64,000 bases of DNA, taken from positions 23,203,199-23,267,198 of the forward strand of contig CM051019.1 of assembly GCA_027704905.1 (NCBI GenBank), read 5' to 3'. Source of the DNA: Muraenolepis orangiensis (Eukaryota > Chordata > Actinopteri > Gadiformes > Muraenolepididae). The first letter of the stretch is position 1. Each line of letters starts with the position of its first letter. Positions 54,061 to 63,755 of this stretch are shown one piece after another. A model generated the notes under the pieces. It did not search any database and had not been told where the DNA came from. It saw only the letters and a program-made list of their open reading frames with translations. The position numbers and the translations under genes are program-made.

Positions 54061-54455
54061 ACACTGGTGCAGGTATGACTATTATTAATGAGGAAACCTA
54101 CACTAAGATGGGAGGGGGGCCACTCCATCAAACAAAAATAAAACTGTACACATACACCAGAGACAGAGTAGGAGTGTTAGGCAAGATGCACGCACAAGTC
54201 ACCTACAAAGGGCAGACCAAGAAATTGGCATTGTTGGTGGTAAAAGGGGAGGGGCCTAATCTGATGGGGAGAAATTGGCTCAAAGCTATGCGGCTAGACT
54301 GGAGAGCCATTTTCAGACTACAGATAGGTCAGCAGCAGGAGTTAAATGCTACAGCAAAGATATATGTGGACCCAGAAGCCAAGCCACAGTATTTTAAAGC
54401 CAGGCCATTACCCTATGCCCTCAAAGAGAAAGTGGAGACAGAGTTGGTCAGATTG
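54045..54455 (+). pseudogene. pol: gypsy protease and start of RT
   Basis: Begins MDFEVDTGAGMTIINEETY, with the aspartic-protease DTGA active site, and LMGRNWLKAMRLDW, the conserved end of gypsy proteases. It continues into the RT N-terminal region (KARPLPYALKEKVETELVRL). Near 54,455 the expected conserved stretch before AAPIVP is deleted and the frame shifts, so this part cannot join the downstream RT. Confidence 0.85.
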
Positions 54456-54677
54456 GAGGGCAGCTCCCATAGTGCCCATACTAAAACCAGACAAGACAAC
54501 CCGAATATGCGGGGACTATAAAGTGACAGTGAATCCAGTGTCCATGTTGGACAACTACCCTATTCCAAAAACAGAGGACTTGTTGGCAGTATTAGGGGGG
54601 GGGCAGACATGTCCCAGGCCTATCAACAGCTCCCACTGGATGAAGAATCTAAGACATTCACAACACTAAACCCCCAC
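54455..54677 (+). pseudogene. pol: gypsy RT fingers and palm start, frameshifted
   Basis: Reads APIVPILKPDKTTRICGDYK, VTVNPVSMLDNYPIPKTEDL and LAVLGGG. A poly-G run at 54,594-54,603 then shifts frame. DMSQAYQQLPLDEESKTF carries the catalytic motif-A Asp but lacks the usual residues just upstream, indicating a small deletion. Confidence 0.85.
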
Positions 54678-54971
54678 CGGGGTCTGTATCAGTACACCAG
54701 GCTACCCTATGGGGTGTCATCAGCACCGGGGTCTGTATCAGTACACCAGGCTACCCTATGGGGTGTCATCAGCACCGGGGTCTGTATCAGTACACCAGGC
54801 TACCCTATGGGGTGTCATCAGCACCGGGGTCTGTATCAGTACACCAGGCTACCCTATGGTGTGTCATCAGCACCGGGGTCTGTATCAGTACACCAGGCTA
54901 CCCTATGGGGTGTCATCAGCACCGGGGTCTGTATCAGTACACCAGGCTACCCTATGGGGTGTCATCAGCAC
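54678..54971 (+). repeat. 49-bp tandem array, 6 copies, inside RT
   Basis: Six head-to-tail copies starting at 54,678, 54,727, 54,776, 54,825, 54,874 and 54,923. One unit encodes GLYQYTRLPYGVSSAPG, the conserved RT motif-B region. Since 49 is not divisible by three, the reading frame rotates from copy to copy. The five extra copies (245 bp) leave the downstream RT out of frame. One unit differs by a single base (GGTGTG). Expansion by replication slippage is likely. Confidence 0.95.
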
Positions 54972-55435
54972 CAGGCATATTCCAGCGCACCATGGATGAC
55001 CTACTACAAGGCCTTCCCCAGGTGGTGGTGAGAATAGATGATATTCTGGTGACCGGTGACGACGATGCCAGCCATCTACACCACTTAGAGGTAGTGCTGA
55101 AGAGACTCTCAGCTGCAGGACTGCGTCTGAGCAGAGACAAATGTGTGTTCATGGTACCAGAGGTTGTTTACCTGCGTTACCGAATTAACCACAAAGGGAT
55201 TCAACCAGTGGCTGACAAGGTACAGGCCATTGTAAATGCCCCACAGCCGACTGACCAGACACAGTTAAAGTCTTTCCTGGGCATGCTAAACTATTATCAC
55301 AGGTTCCTGCCAAATGTGTCTACCATATTGGAGCCACTACACAAGCTTTTGAGAAAAGAGACTCCATGGAGATGGAAAAAAGGTCAGACCCAGGCATTTG
55401 AGGATGCAAAAAAGTGCCTCCAGTCTGAAAAATGA
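54972..55435 (+). pseudogene. pol: gypsy RT palm and connection
   Basis: Reads GIFQRTMDDLLQGLP and VVVRIDDILVTGDDD. The motif-C core has RIDD where related elements have Y-I/L-DD. Then AAGLRLSRDKCVFMVPEVVY, KSFLGMLNYYHRFLPNVSTI and LLRKETPWRWKK follow. An in-frame TGA at 55,433 separates it from RNase H; the next codons continue the normal sequence. Confidence 0.88.
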
Positions 55436-55438
55436 TTA

Positions 55439-57244
55439 GTGCATTTTGATGAGACAAAGCCGCTCTACTTGGCTTGTGATGCATCACCTTATGGCGTCGG
55501 AGCAGTATTATCACACCGGTTTCCAGATGGCTCCGACAGGCCAATGGGATACATGTCACGGTCACTGTCATCAGCAGAACGGGGATATTCACACCTAGAG
55601 AAAGAGGCGTTGTCTATCATTTTTGGTCTTAAAAAATTCCACCAGTATCTGTTTGGAAAACACTGCACTATTGCGACTGATCACAAACCCCTGCTAGGCC
55701 TTTTGGGAGAGAGTAAGGGCATCCCACAACTCGTGGCAGCCAGAATGCAAAGATGGGCATTACTTTTAGCCGCTTATGAGTACACCTTGGAGTATGAGGA
55801 GGGCTCAAAAAACGGGAATGCAGACGCACTGAGCAGACTCCCACTGCCCATAAAGCCCAGAAATATACCACAGGAGGAAGAGGTGGTATTGCTTATGGAG
55901 CATATGAATGGTACACCACTGCAGGTAAAACACATCCGGGACTGGACTCGTCGAGACCCTATCCTGTCCAGAGTCCACCAGTGGCTGTTGCAGGGCTCCT
56001 GGCCCTCACAGAGCACCAACCCAGAAATACAGCCTTACACGAGACGACAACATGAACTGAGTGTGGAGGACGGGTGCATCCTGTGGGGAAGTAGAGTGAT
56101 AATACCACCACAAGGAAGACAGACTATGATCAAGGAGCTTCATGAGGCTCATCCAGGGGTCTCAAGAATGAAAACATTGGCCCGCAGTTATGTGTGGTGG
56201 CCAAACATGGATGCAGATTTAGAGTCAGCAGTGCGCAGATGTCATGCATGTCAGTTGAACCAAGCCGTCCCAGCAGCAGCACCTTTACACCCGTGGGAGT
56301 GGCCAGACCAACCTTGGATGAGGCTGCATGTGGATTTTTGTGGGCCAGTATATGGAAAGATGTTTTTAATAGTCATTGACGCCTATTCAAAGAGGATTGA
56401 GGCTCACCCAATGCAGTCTATTACTTCATCCATGACAGTGGAGAAATTGAGGAGCATTTTTGCCACCCATGGAATCCCAGCAGTCCTGGTTAGTGATAAT
56501 GGACCAAGTCTGGTCAGTGCAGAGTTCAAACACTTCCTAAAAAAAACCAGCATAAAGCATGTGACAACAGCACCATACCATCCGTCCTCGAATGGCTGTG
56601 CTGAGCGTGCAGTGCGGGTGTTCAAAGAGGGCATCAAGAAGATGGGGGAGGGTAGTGTGGAGACAAAGCTATCCAGGTTCTTGTTTAAGTACCGATCAAC
56701 CCCTCAGACCACAACCGGAGCTACGCCAGCTGAGCTACTCATGAACCGGAGAATCAGAACTCAGTTGGATCTAGTGCGTCCTTCACTAGCGAATAGAGTT
56801 GGACTAAATCAGGACAAACAAAAAGAGCAGCATGACAAGCATGTCAGGGACAGGATGTTCACAGAGTCTGACTCAGTCTATGCGAGAGGGTACTCAGGCC
56901 AGAAGTGGATTCCCGCAACACTCACAGAGAGGACCGGTCCAGTGTCTTGGAGGGTGACACAACAGGAAGGCAAGCTGGTGAGACGTCATCAGGATCAGAT
57001 GCGTCCATGTTATGATCAAACCACCACGCCAGCAAGTCTACCGGAGGAGAGCTTTGCACCACAAGAAGCAGTCAATCCAGGGTCAGAGACTCCGGCACCC
57101 GAGGCAGTCGTGCTGATGCCTCCGGAACCTCCTGCACCCGAGGCAGTCGTGCTGAGGCCTCCGGAACCGGGTCCAGAAATAGGACGTCGTTATCCAGGTA
57201 GAGTTAGGAAGGCACCCACTTATTTTAATGCAGGGGCAGAATAA
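55439..57244 (+). CDS. pol: gypsy RNase H and integrase
   Basis: 601 residues in one frame. RNase H: LACDASPYGVGAVLSH, EKEALSIIFGLKKFHQYLFG, IATDHKPLLGL and NADALSRLP. Integrase: H2C2 zinc motif (LHEAHPG...RCHAC), core D in LHVDFCGP, second D in VSDNGPSLVSAEF, E in SSNGCAERAV (DDE triad present), and a C-terminal domain. The C-terminus has a duplicated PAPEAVVLMPPEP/PAPEAVVLRPPEP. The integrase looks intact; its translation would need the upstream stop and frame breaks bypassed. Confidence 0.92.
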   Translation: MHFDETKPLYLACDASPYGVGAVLSHRFPDGSDRPMGYMSRSLSSAERGYSHLEKEALSIIFGLKKFHQYLFGKHCTIATDHKPLLGLLGESKGIPQLVAARMQRWALLLAAYEYTLEYEEGSKNGNADALSRLPLPIKPRNIPQEEEVVLLMEHMNGTPLQVKHIRDWTRRDPILSRVHQWLLQGSWPSQSTNPEIQPYTRRQHELSVEDGCILWGSRVIIPPQGRQTMIKELHEAHPGVSRMKTLARSYVWWPNMDADLESAVRRCHACQLNQAVPAAAPLHPWEWPDQPWMRLHVDFCGPVYGKMFLIVIDAYSKRIEAHPMQSITSSMTVEKLRSIFATHGIPAVLVSDNGPSLVSAEFKHFLKKTSIKHVTTAPYHPSSNGCAERAVRVFKEGIKKMGEGSVETKLSRFLFKYRSTPQTTTGATPAELLMNRRIRTQLDLVRPSLANRVGLNQDKQKEQHDKHVRDRMFTESDSVYARGYSGQKWIPATLTERTGPVSWRVTQQEGKLVRRHQDQMRPCYDQTTTPASLPEESFAPQEAVNPGSETPAPEAVVLMPPEPPAPEAVVLRPPEPGPEIGRRYPGRVRKAPTYFNAGAE

Positions 57245-57335
57245 TCCCCTTGGGTGTCTGGAGGAGGGGCAGTCTACCCCCTACCTTGTAGCTGAGATTA
57301 AGTAAAAAAATGTATACAAATGTATTTTTCAAGAC

Positions 57336-57350
57336 TATGGGGGAAGGGAT
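57336..57350 (+). promoter_or_regulatory. polypurine tract
   Basis: ATGGGGGAAGGGAT just before the 3' LTR, the expected plus-strand primer. Confidence 0.75.
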
Positions 57351-57530
57351 TGTTATAATGTGGGGTTACTTTTCATTCAGGCAGTCAGACCTTCACCTGC
57401 GGGGTCCTATGAGGCTCCTACTTAGGTAGTATAATGAGTAACAGCTGTGTGTTGCATTGGACCTGTATTGCATTTGACAGCTTGAAATAAACATCACAAA
57501 CGAGCATTCGGACTGGACCTTTACATTATT
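57351..57530 (+). repeat. 3' LTR of the gypsy element
   Basis: 180 bp, begins TGTTATAATG. It ends at ACATTATT, missing the final ACA that the 5' LTR has, and then runs straight into GTGGTTAAGAG. Confidence 0.9.
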
Positions 57531-57848
57531 GTGGTTAAGAGACGTAGTCACTGTAATGTTTGTGGTATATGTTTGGTGGTGTTTCTGTTCTGTCCAGGAG
57601 GGGGCGCTCTTGGTTATTCATTTGTTGATATTGCAAAATAAATAAAGTTAGAAAATAGGAAACGAGAGTTAAGAGAGCTACGACAATGTGACATGTGTTT
57701 TGCTATTTCAATCCTAATAAATCCTCCAAGGAATTTAAAGAATTCTTTAAATTCAATCCAGTCATACTTTGTGTCTGACTGGATTTTAGGATCTTTACAG
57801 TCACCGGCTCTGGTTCTGTCAACCGTTGGTTGTGGTGATCGCTAAATG

Positions 57849-57902
<54 letters not shown>

Positions 57903-58195
57903 TGATGTTTTACGCGACCAAAAAAGAAGTGCATGAGTGAGTAAGCTATGTTCATACATCATGTGTAAGCCTTATTTGTTACGCTACTTTAAGCAGATCT
58001 TAAATAAATATTTTCTTTTCCGCATCTAAAGCACACTCTTCATACCTTAAAACACGTCAAATATCAATAAAAATATTAATATTGTAAACTCACAGTTCAT
58101 ACTCTCATTACTATGGAGCGGTTTGATCCAAAAACTGTACATTAAGGTACATAAATGATGAGGGGCGCTTTGTGCAAAAATTATGTCCTAATTTG
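57531..58195. other. unique sequence with a (CA)n, no gene recognised
   Basis: About 660 bp including (CA)n at 57,855-57,898. It was checked on the minus strand for ectodomain exons of Ig receptor 2 and none was seen. Confidence 0.4.
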
Positions 58196-58843
58196 TCGTC
58201 TTCCCTGTTGTTGGTCGTGTTGTTAGGCATGTCGTCTTCCCGGTCGTTGGTCTTGTCGTCTTCCCCGTCGTTGGTCGTCCTGATGCCCCATAGTGGTCCG
58301 TGAATGCATTGCAAGTGGGCCGCTGTTGGTCGTGTTGTTAGGCACGTCGTCTTCCCGGTCGTTGGTCTTGTCGTTACTCTTGTCGTCTTCCCCGTCGTTG
58401 GTCTTGTCGTCTTCCCCGTCGTTGGACTTCCTGATGCCCCTAGTGGTCCGTGAAGGCATTGCAAGTGGTCTGGTCGTTGGTCTGCTGAATGAAATCATTT
58501 ATAATTCAAATCAGTCAATCGAGTTTCAGGGGTATGAAGTGAGTGAGCAAATGTGTTCAACACCAATTTATGGTTTAAAATTAATATTTTGCCCAAATTT
58601 ATGAGAAATTATGTCACATCTTCACAGCTACAGGGGGCTAGAATCGCGCTTTTATATACAACGTGAATTCATTCGGTGCGTCATAATATATATAATATGT
58701 AATAATTAATCTGCAGATTAATTATTATTGACCTTTATACTGAGATAATCCCCCTATTGATTCAATCTGAGCACATAAGGGCTGAAACAAATTATTTACA
58801 CAATCTATTAATCTGATTTGTTGTGGCAATTCAATAATTATTA

Positions 58844-58882
<39 letters not shown>

Positions 58883-59386
58883 TATTAATTAGACTTTTTC
58901 CAGAGAGCACTGATATTCTGCAGTTAGTGTTTAAAGTGCATTAGGATGGTCACAAGTGGGCCGCCACTCGCAAATTCTTGGGCAAATCAGCCGCTCCTCA
59001 ATTTTGAATGCGCGCGTATTCTCACCTTTACGGTAAATCCATCCACGGTTTCTTATTCTACATCCACGGAGCTGATGGGGGGGGTTGCGACTTGCAGCCC
59101 CTCACTTTTTAGTTTCGCATGTCAGTTTGTTACTGATAACCAGCTCCTTTTCTAATTCAAATTTGTGTTCTGATTGAAATGGTTATTAATTGCAGACAGC
59201 CCCTCGCTTTTTAGTTTATTTTGTTTGTTACTGATGGCCAGCTCCTTTTCAAATTAACATAAAAAGTACTCTGATAACTTTATTTAGCCTCCCTATTGTT
59301 TATGGTTGAATGTGAGAGGTGAACATTTTTAGATTCTTAAGTGGGCCCTGACTTGGAAAAGGTTGGGAACCGCTGCATTTAACAAA
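58196..59386 (-). repeat. left arm of large inverted repeat (family Y element)
   Basis: Reverse complement of 62,046-63,362. It contains a GTCGTCTTCC..GTCGTTGG minisatellite (58,196-58,470), the block GGGGTATGAAGTGAGTGAGC, CACGTGAATTC-like sequence, (TTA)n, the GCGCGCGTATTCTCACC block, and ends with AAAGGTTGGGAACCGCTG (hAT-like terminus) at about 59,375, then CATTTAACAAA. Probably one copy of a non-autonomous element. Confidence 0.8.
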
Positions 59387-59511
59387 TCCCCCAAACATGT
59401 AGAGTATCCCACTTCTGATGTTAACTCCTTTTAATGGTGAATTGCAACCATGGAGCAGTATCACGACCTACTGTAGTGTTATCAAAATCGATCAATAAAG
59501 TACATTCGACT

Positions 59512-59534
59512 CTCTCTCTCTCTCTCTCTCTCTC
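59512..59534. repeat. (CT)n microsatellite at the LINE B 5' junction
   Basis: Short CT run ending where LINE B homology begins. Confidence 0.9.
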
Positions 59535-60996
59535 CTAAACAAACCAAGGTAACATGCCTGAATGACTACAGACCTGTGGCCCTCACCTCGATCGTTAGCA
59601 AATGCTTCGAGAGGTTGGTCAAGGACTTTATTTGCTCCGTGTTACCTACCACGCTGGACCCATGGCAATTTGCATATCGTCAAAATAGATCCACGGACGA
59701 CGCAATTGCCATGGCCCTCCACACTGCCCTTTCCCACCTGGAGGGGAAGAACTGTTATGTGCGAATGCTGTTTGTGGACTACAGCTCAGCATTCAACACA
59801 ATAGTTCCTGCCAAGCTCGACACCAAGCTGAGAGGTCTAGGCGTACCCCCATCCATGTGCAGCTGGATACTGAACCTCCTGTCGGACCGCCGCCAGGTGG
59901 TGAGGATGGGCAGCACCACATCAGAGCCACTGACCCTCAACACGGGAGCCCCCCAGGGATGCGTGCTGAGCCCTCTCCTCTACTCCCTCTACACCCACGA
60001 CTGCATGGCTATGCACAGCTCCAACGTCATCGTCAAGTTTGCTGACGACACGACAGTGATGGGCCTGATCGCCGGCGACGACGAGACAGCCTACAGGGAG
60101 GAGGTCGGATCGCTGGAGCAGTGGTGCCAGGAGAACAGCCTCGCCCTCAACGTCAAGAAGACCAAGGAGCTGATCGTGGACTTCAGGAGGCAGAGGGGAG
60201 AGCACAGCCCTATCTCCATCGACGGCGTTGCAGTAGAGAGGGTCAGCAGCTTCAAGTTCCTCGGCGTGCACATCTCCGAGGACCTCACATGGTCCACGCA
60301 CACCACACACGTGGTGAAAAGGGCCCAACAACGCCTGTATTTTCTCAGGCGTCTGAAGAAATTCAGCATGGGCCCCCGCATCCTGAGAACATTCTACAAT
60401 GGCACCATCGAGAGTGTTCTGACAGGGTGTATCACCGCCTGGTACGGGAACTGCACGGCACTCGAGCGCAGAGCGCTTCAAAGGGTGGTGCGGACGGCCC
60501 AGTATATCGTTGGAGGTGAGCTCCCCTCCCTCCTGGACATTTACAACCAGCGGTGCGTGGCCAAGGCCAAAATAATTATAAAAGACATTGCCCACCCCAG
60601 CCACGAACTTTACTCACTATTACCGTCAGGCAGGCGATACCGCAGTATCAAGTGTCGTACAAATAGGCTTAGAGATAGCTTCCACAGTCAGGCCATCAGG
60701 CTGCTGAACAAGGGCGTATAACATATAACAATGTATATTTTATTACATTGATTTATATATATATATTGCTCTTTTCTGTGCTGATTTTTGCATTTTATAA
60801 ATTGCATTTTTTATTTTTATTTTATATTCTTTATCTATTTTTTATTCTATTTTTTATCTATTTTTATTTTTTATCTTATTTTATAACTGCTGTCTGTCGT
60901 CGGGTATTGCACACAAGAATTTCACATCACTGCTTTATACTAAACTGTAAACTGTGAAGTGACAATAAACTTGACTTGACTTGACTTGACTTGACT
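59535..60996 (+). mobile_element. LINE family B copy, 5'-truncated, best preserved
   Basis: Starts inside the RT N-terminal region (KQPKVTCLNDYRPVALTSIV), has an intact RT C-terminal frame, a 3' UTR and a TTGAC tail ending at 60,996. It lies in the spacer of the inverted repeat. Confidence 0.9.
59576..60721 (+). pseudogene. LINE family B reverse transcriptase, open to natural stop
   Basis: 381 codons with no interruption: DPWQFAYRQNRSTDDAIAMA, motif A LFVDYSSAFNTIVPAK, motif B NTGAPQGCVLSPLLYSLYT, motif C KFADDTTVMGL, then FKFLGVHISEDLTWSTHTTH and IIKDIAHPSHELYSLLPSGR to QAIRLLNKGV. All RT catalytic Asp are present. It is called a pseudogene because the endonuclease and RT-0 region needed for retrotransposition are absent. 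It serves as the reference for the defects in the copies at 19.6 and 27.1 kb. Confidence 0.9.
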
Positions 60997-61004
60997 AATC
61001 ATGC

Positions 61005-61455
61005 ATCGAATGAATTCACGTTGTATATAAAAGCGCAATTCTAGCCCCCCCTAGCTGTGAATACGTGACATCATTTGTCATCAATTTGGGCAAAATATTA
61101 CTTTTTTTGTTTAATTAATTTAAACCATAAGTTGGTGTCTGAAACGGTCCAAATTGAAATGTATGACTGTGCATAACAAGAGGGTCAATATCTTGAACAC
61201 ACTTGCTCACTTCATACCCCTTGAGACTCCATTGACTGATTCTTCTCCACTTGACAATTAAAATGGGTCATAGGACAACGATGAAGATGTTGTTGGAAAG
61301 GTTTTGATCTGGAGAGTAACATATGTCAGTGTGAAAGGTGTGGGGGATTCCTGCTGCTCAGGGTTGCCCTTTGAACCTGGAACCTGGGTTACCATTGAAG
61401 GCTCACAGGGAAGCCAAACAACATGCTACAGACATGGGATCAACAGTTTGGAAAG
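61005..61455 (-). repeat. dispersed repeat family Y, third copy
   Basis: Shares AATGAATTCACGTTGTATAT and AACCATAAGTTGGTGT with 62,690-62,800, and, reversed, the 35,395-35,840 copy's CAGGTTCCAGGTTCAAAG region. It contains both parts of the family and so links the 35-kb copy to the 58/62-kb arms. Confidence 0.65.
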
Positions 61456-61540
61456 CTCTTGACCTGAGAGAAGAAGGTACCATGACTTACTGACCAAATC
61501 ATTATTTACAGCCCCCATCACACCTCTGGCAACCCCGCTG

Positions 61541-61710
<170 letters not shown>

Positions 61711-61739
61711 GCGCGTAAAGAGGATGTGAGCTAGCTCTT

Positions 61740-61835
61740 CCAGAGACAAAACAACAGGAAAGCACCTGGCCCAGACAGAATTACCACCTCCTGTCTTAAG
61801 GCATGTGCTCCATCCATCCTATACTTTATTTGTGT
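61740..61835 (+). pseudogene. LINE RT N-terminal fragment
   Basis: Frame reads RKAPGPDRITTSCLKACAPS, the RT block equivalent to KAAGPDGVSPRVLKTC in family A. Less than 100 bp long, with no other RT block nearby. Confidence 0.5.
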
Positions 61836-62045
61836 TCCCCCTCTCTCACTCTTCACCTATCATGTGTAGTCCCTCGGGCCGACATAAGATGAGGACTGTC
61901 TAGGGTAGGCCTATTACCACCGCTGCAGCTATGGTGTCCTGACTTTAAAACTGGACTCAAGTCAAACAATATTTTACCATGGACAATAATAGGCCATGGG
62001 CTTTGAAAATTACTTTAACAATATGGTTTGGGAGGGATACTTGGG

Positions 62046-63362
62046 TTTGTTAAATGCAGCGGTTCCCAACCTTTTTTCCAAGTCAGGGCCCACTTAAGAA
62101 TCTAAAAATGTTCACCTCCCACATTAAACCATAAACAATAGGGAGGCTAAATAAAGTTATCAGAGTACTTTTTATGTTAATTAGAAAAGGAGCTGGCCAT
62201 CAGTAACAAACTAAATAAACAAAAAAATGAGGGGCTGTCTGCAATTAATAACCATTTCATTCAGAACACAAATTTGAATTAGAAAAGGAGCTGGTTATCA
62301 GTAACAAACTAAATAAACTAAAAAGTGAGGGGATGCAAGTCGCAACCCCCCCCCCCATCACCTCCGTGGATGTAGAATAAAAAACCGGTCCGTTTGCACG
62401 GATTTACCGTAAAGGTGAGAATACGCGCGCATTCAAAATTGAGGTGCGGCTGATTTGCCCAAGAATTTGCGAGTGGCGGCTCACATGTGACCATCCTAAT
62501 GCACTTTAAACACTAACTGCAGAATATCAGTGCACTGTGGAAATAGTCTAATTAATAACTAATAATAATAATAATAATAATTAATAATTATTGAATTGCC
62601 ACAACAAATCAGATTAATAGATTGTGTAAATAATTACTTTCAGCTCTTATGTGCTCAGATTGAATCAATAGGGGGATTATCCCGAATGAATTCACGTTGT
62701 ATATAAAAGCGCGATTCTAGCCCCCTGTAGCTGTGAAGACGTGACATAATTTCTCATAAATTTGGGCAAAATATAAATTTTAAACCATAAGTTGGTGTTG
62801 AACACATTCGCTCACTTCATACCCCTGAAACTCGATTGACTGATTTGAATTAAAAACGATTTAATTCAGAAGACCAACGACCAGACCACTTGCAATGTCT
62901 TCACGGACCACTAGGGGCATCAGGAAGTCCAACGACGGGGAAGACGACAAGACCAACGACGGGGAAGACGACAAGAGTAACGACAAGACCAACGACCGGG
63001 AAGACGACGTGCCTAACAACACGACCAACAGCGGCCCACTTGCAATGCCTTCACGGACCACTAGGGGCATCAGGAAGTCCAACGACGGGAGACGACAAGA
63101 CCAACGACGGGAAGACGACAGAGTACGACAAGACCAACGACCGGGAAGACGACGTGCCTAACAACATGACCAACAGCGGCCCACTTGCAATGCCTTCACG
63201 GACCACTAGGGGCATCAGGACGACCAACGACGGGGAAGACGACAAGAGTAACGACCGGGAAGACGACGTGCCTAACAACACGACCAACAGCGGCCCCACT
63301 TGCAATGCATTCACGGACCACTATGGGGCATCAGGACGACCAACGACGAGGAGGGACGACAT
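62046..63362 (+). repeat. right arm of large inverted repeat (family Y element)
   Basis: Mirror of 58,196-59,386. Begins TTTGTTAAATG then CAGCGGTTCCCAACC (hAT-like terminus) at 62,057, and includes the GAATACGCGCGCATTC block and GAATTCACGTTGTATATAAA. The distal part has CGACGGGGAAGACGACAAGA-type repeats in four longer units (CACTTGCAATG at 62,887, 63,037, 63,182 and 63,297). The open frame there (NDGEDDKTNDREDD) is a translation of this repeat. Confidence 0.8.
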
Positions 63363-63529
63363 TAACGTGGACATGGGTTCCGACCAACGACGGGGAGGGA
63401 CGACATTAACGTGGACATGGGTTCCACCTGTAGTTTTTGCACTAAGCGAACCCCATACTTAAATTTAAATATAAATACTTACTTCTAAGTTTAGGATCTA
63501 CCAGTAAACACTACACTACTCTCTCTTAC

Positions 63530-63742
63530 TTTAGGGAGAGAGGCGGCGTTAGGGATCCGATCCACCATCTCCTGGCCCTCGGGGCGCACGTTGGCGACGT
63601 GTGTCCACATGCGCTCCCAGGTGGGGCTCTCGATGGGGAGGCAGTGGGAGCTGGTGCTCTTGGACCGGCCGTGTCTGCTCAGCTTGACCGGTGACGGGCC
63701 CGACCGGCCGGGGGAGTTGGGGCCGGTCATCGCTCTCAACAC
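63530..63742 (-). CDS. probable first coding exon of an unrecognised gene
   Basis: Minus-strand frame from ATG at 63,742 (or the internal Met at 63,730) to a consensus donor CCTAAA|GTAAGAG, exactly on a codon boundary (phase 0), 71 codons. Reads MTGPNSPGRSGPSPVKLSRH, GRSKSTSSHCLPIESPTWER and MWTHVANVRPEGQEMVDRIP from the second Met. The basic Ser-rich start and the balanced, non-repetitive composition look like real protein. A TATA-like CTATTTAAAC lies about 200 bp upstream. The next exon would fall below 63,529, beyond the inverted repeat arm; none was identified. No family recognised. Confidence 0.55.
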
Positions 63743-63755
63743 ACAAGGGACAGCA

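Larger units (their letters stand above)
52942..57530 (+). mobile_element. complete-length Ty3/gypsy LTR retrotransposon
   Basis: Order: 5' LTR, primer-binding site, gag, protease, RT, RNase H, integrase, polypurine tract, 3' LTR. That domain order defines Ty3/gypsy. The LTRs are 183 and 180 bp and differ by one substitution plus the loss of the last 3 bp of the 3' LTR. Coding lesions: a frame change at the gag/protease border, indels in RT, a six-copy 49-bp array, and an in-frame stop. No clear target duplication was found. It sits in the minus-strand Ig receptor 2 region, 315 bp upstream of that gene's transmembrane exon. Confidence 0.95.

Noticed and set aside
62890..63462. 190-codon repeated acidic frame (NDGEDDKTNDREDD)
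   Set aside because: Tandem DNA repeat inside the inverted-repeat arm. The mirror arm carries the same sequence reversed and no splice or promoter evidence exists.
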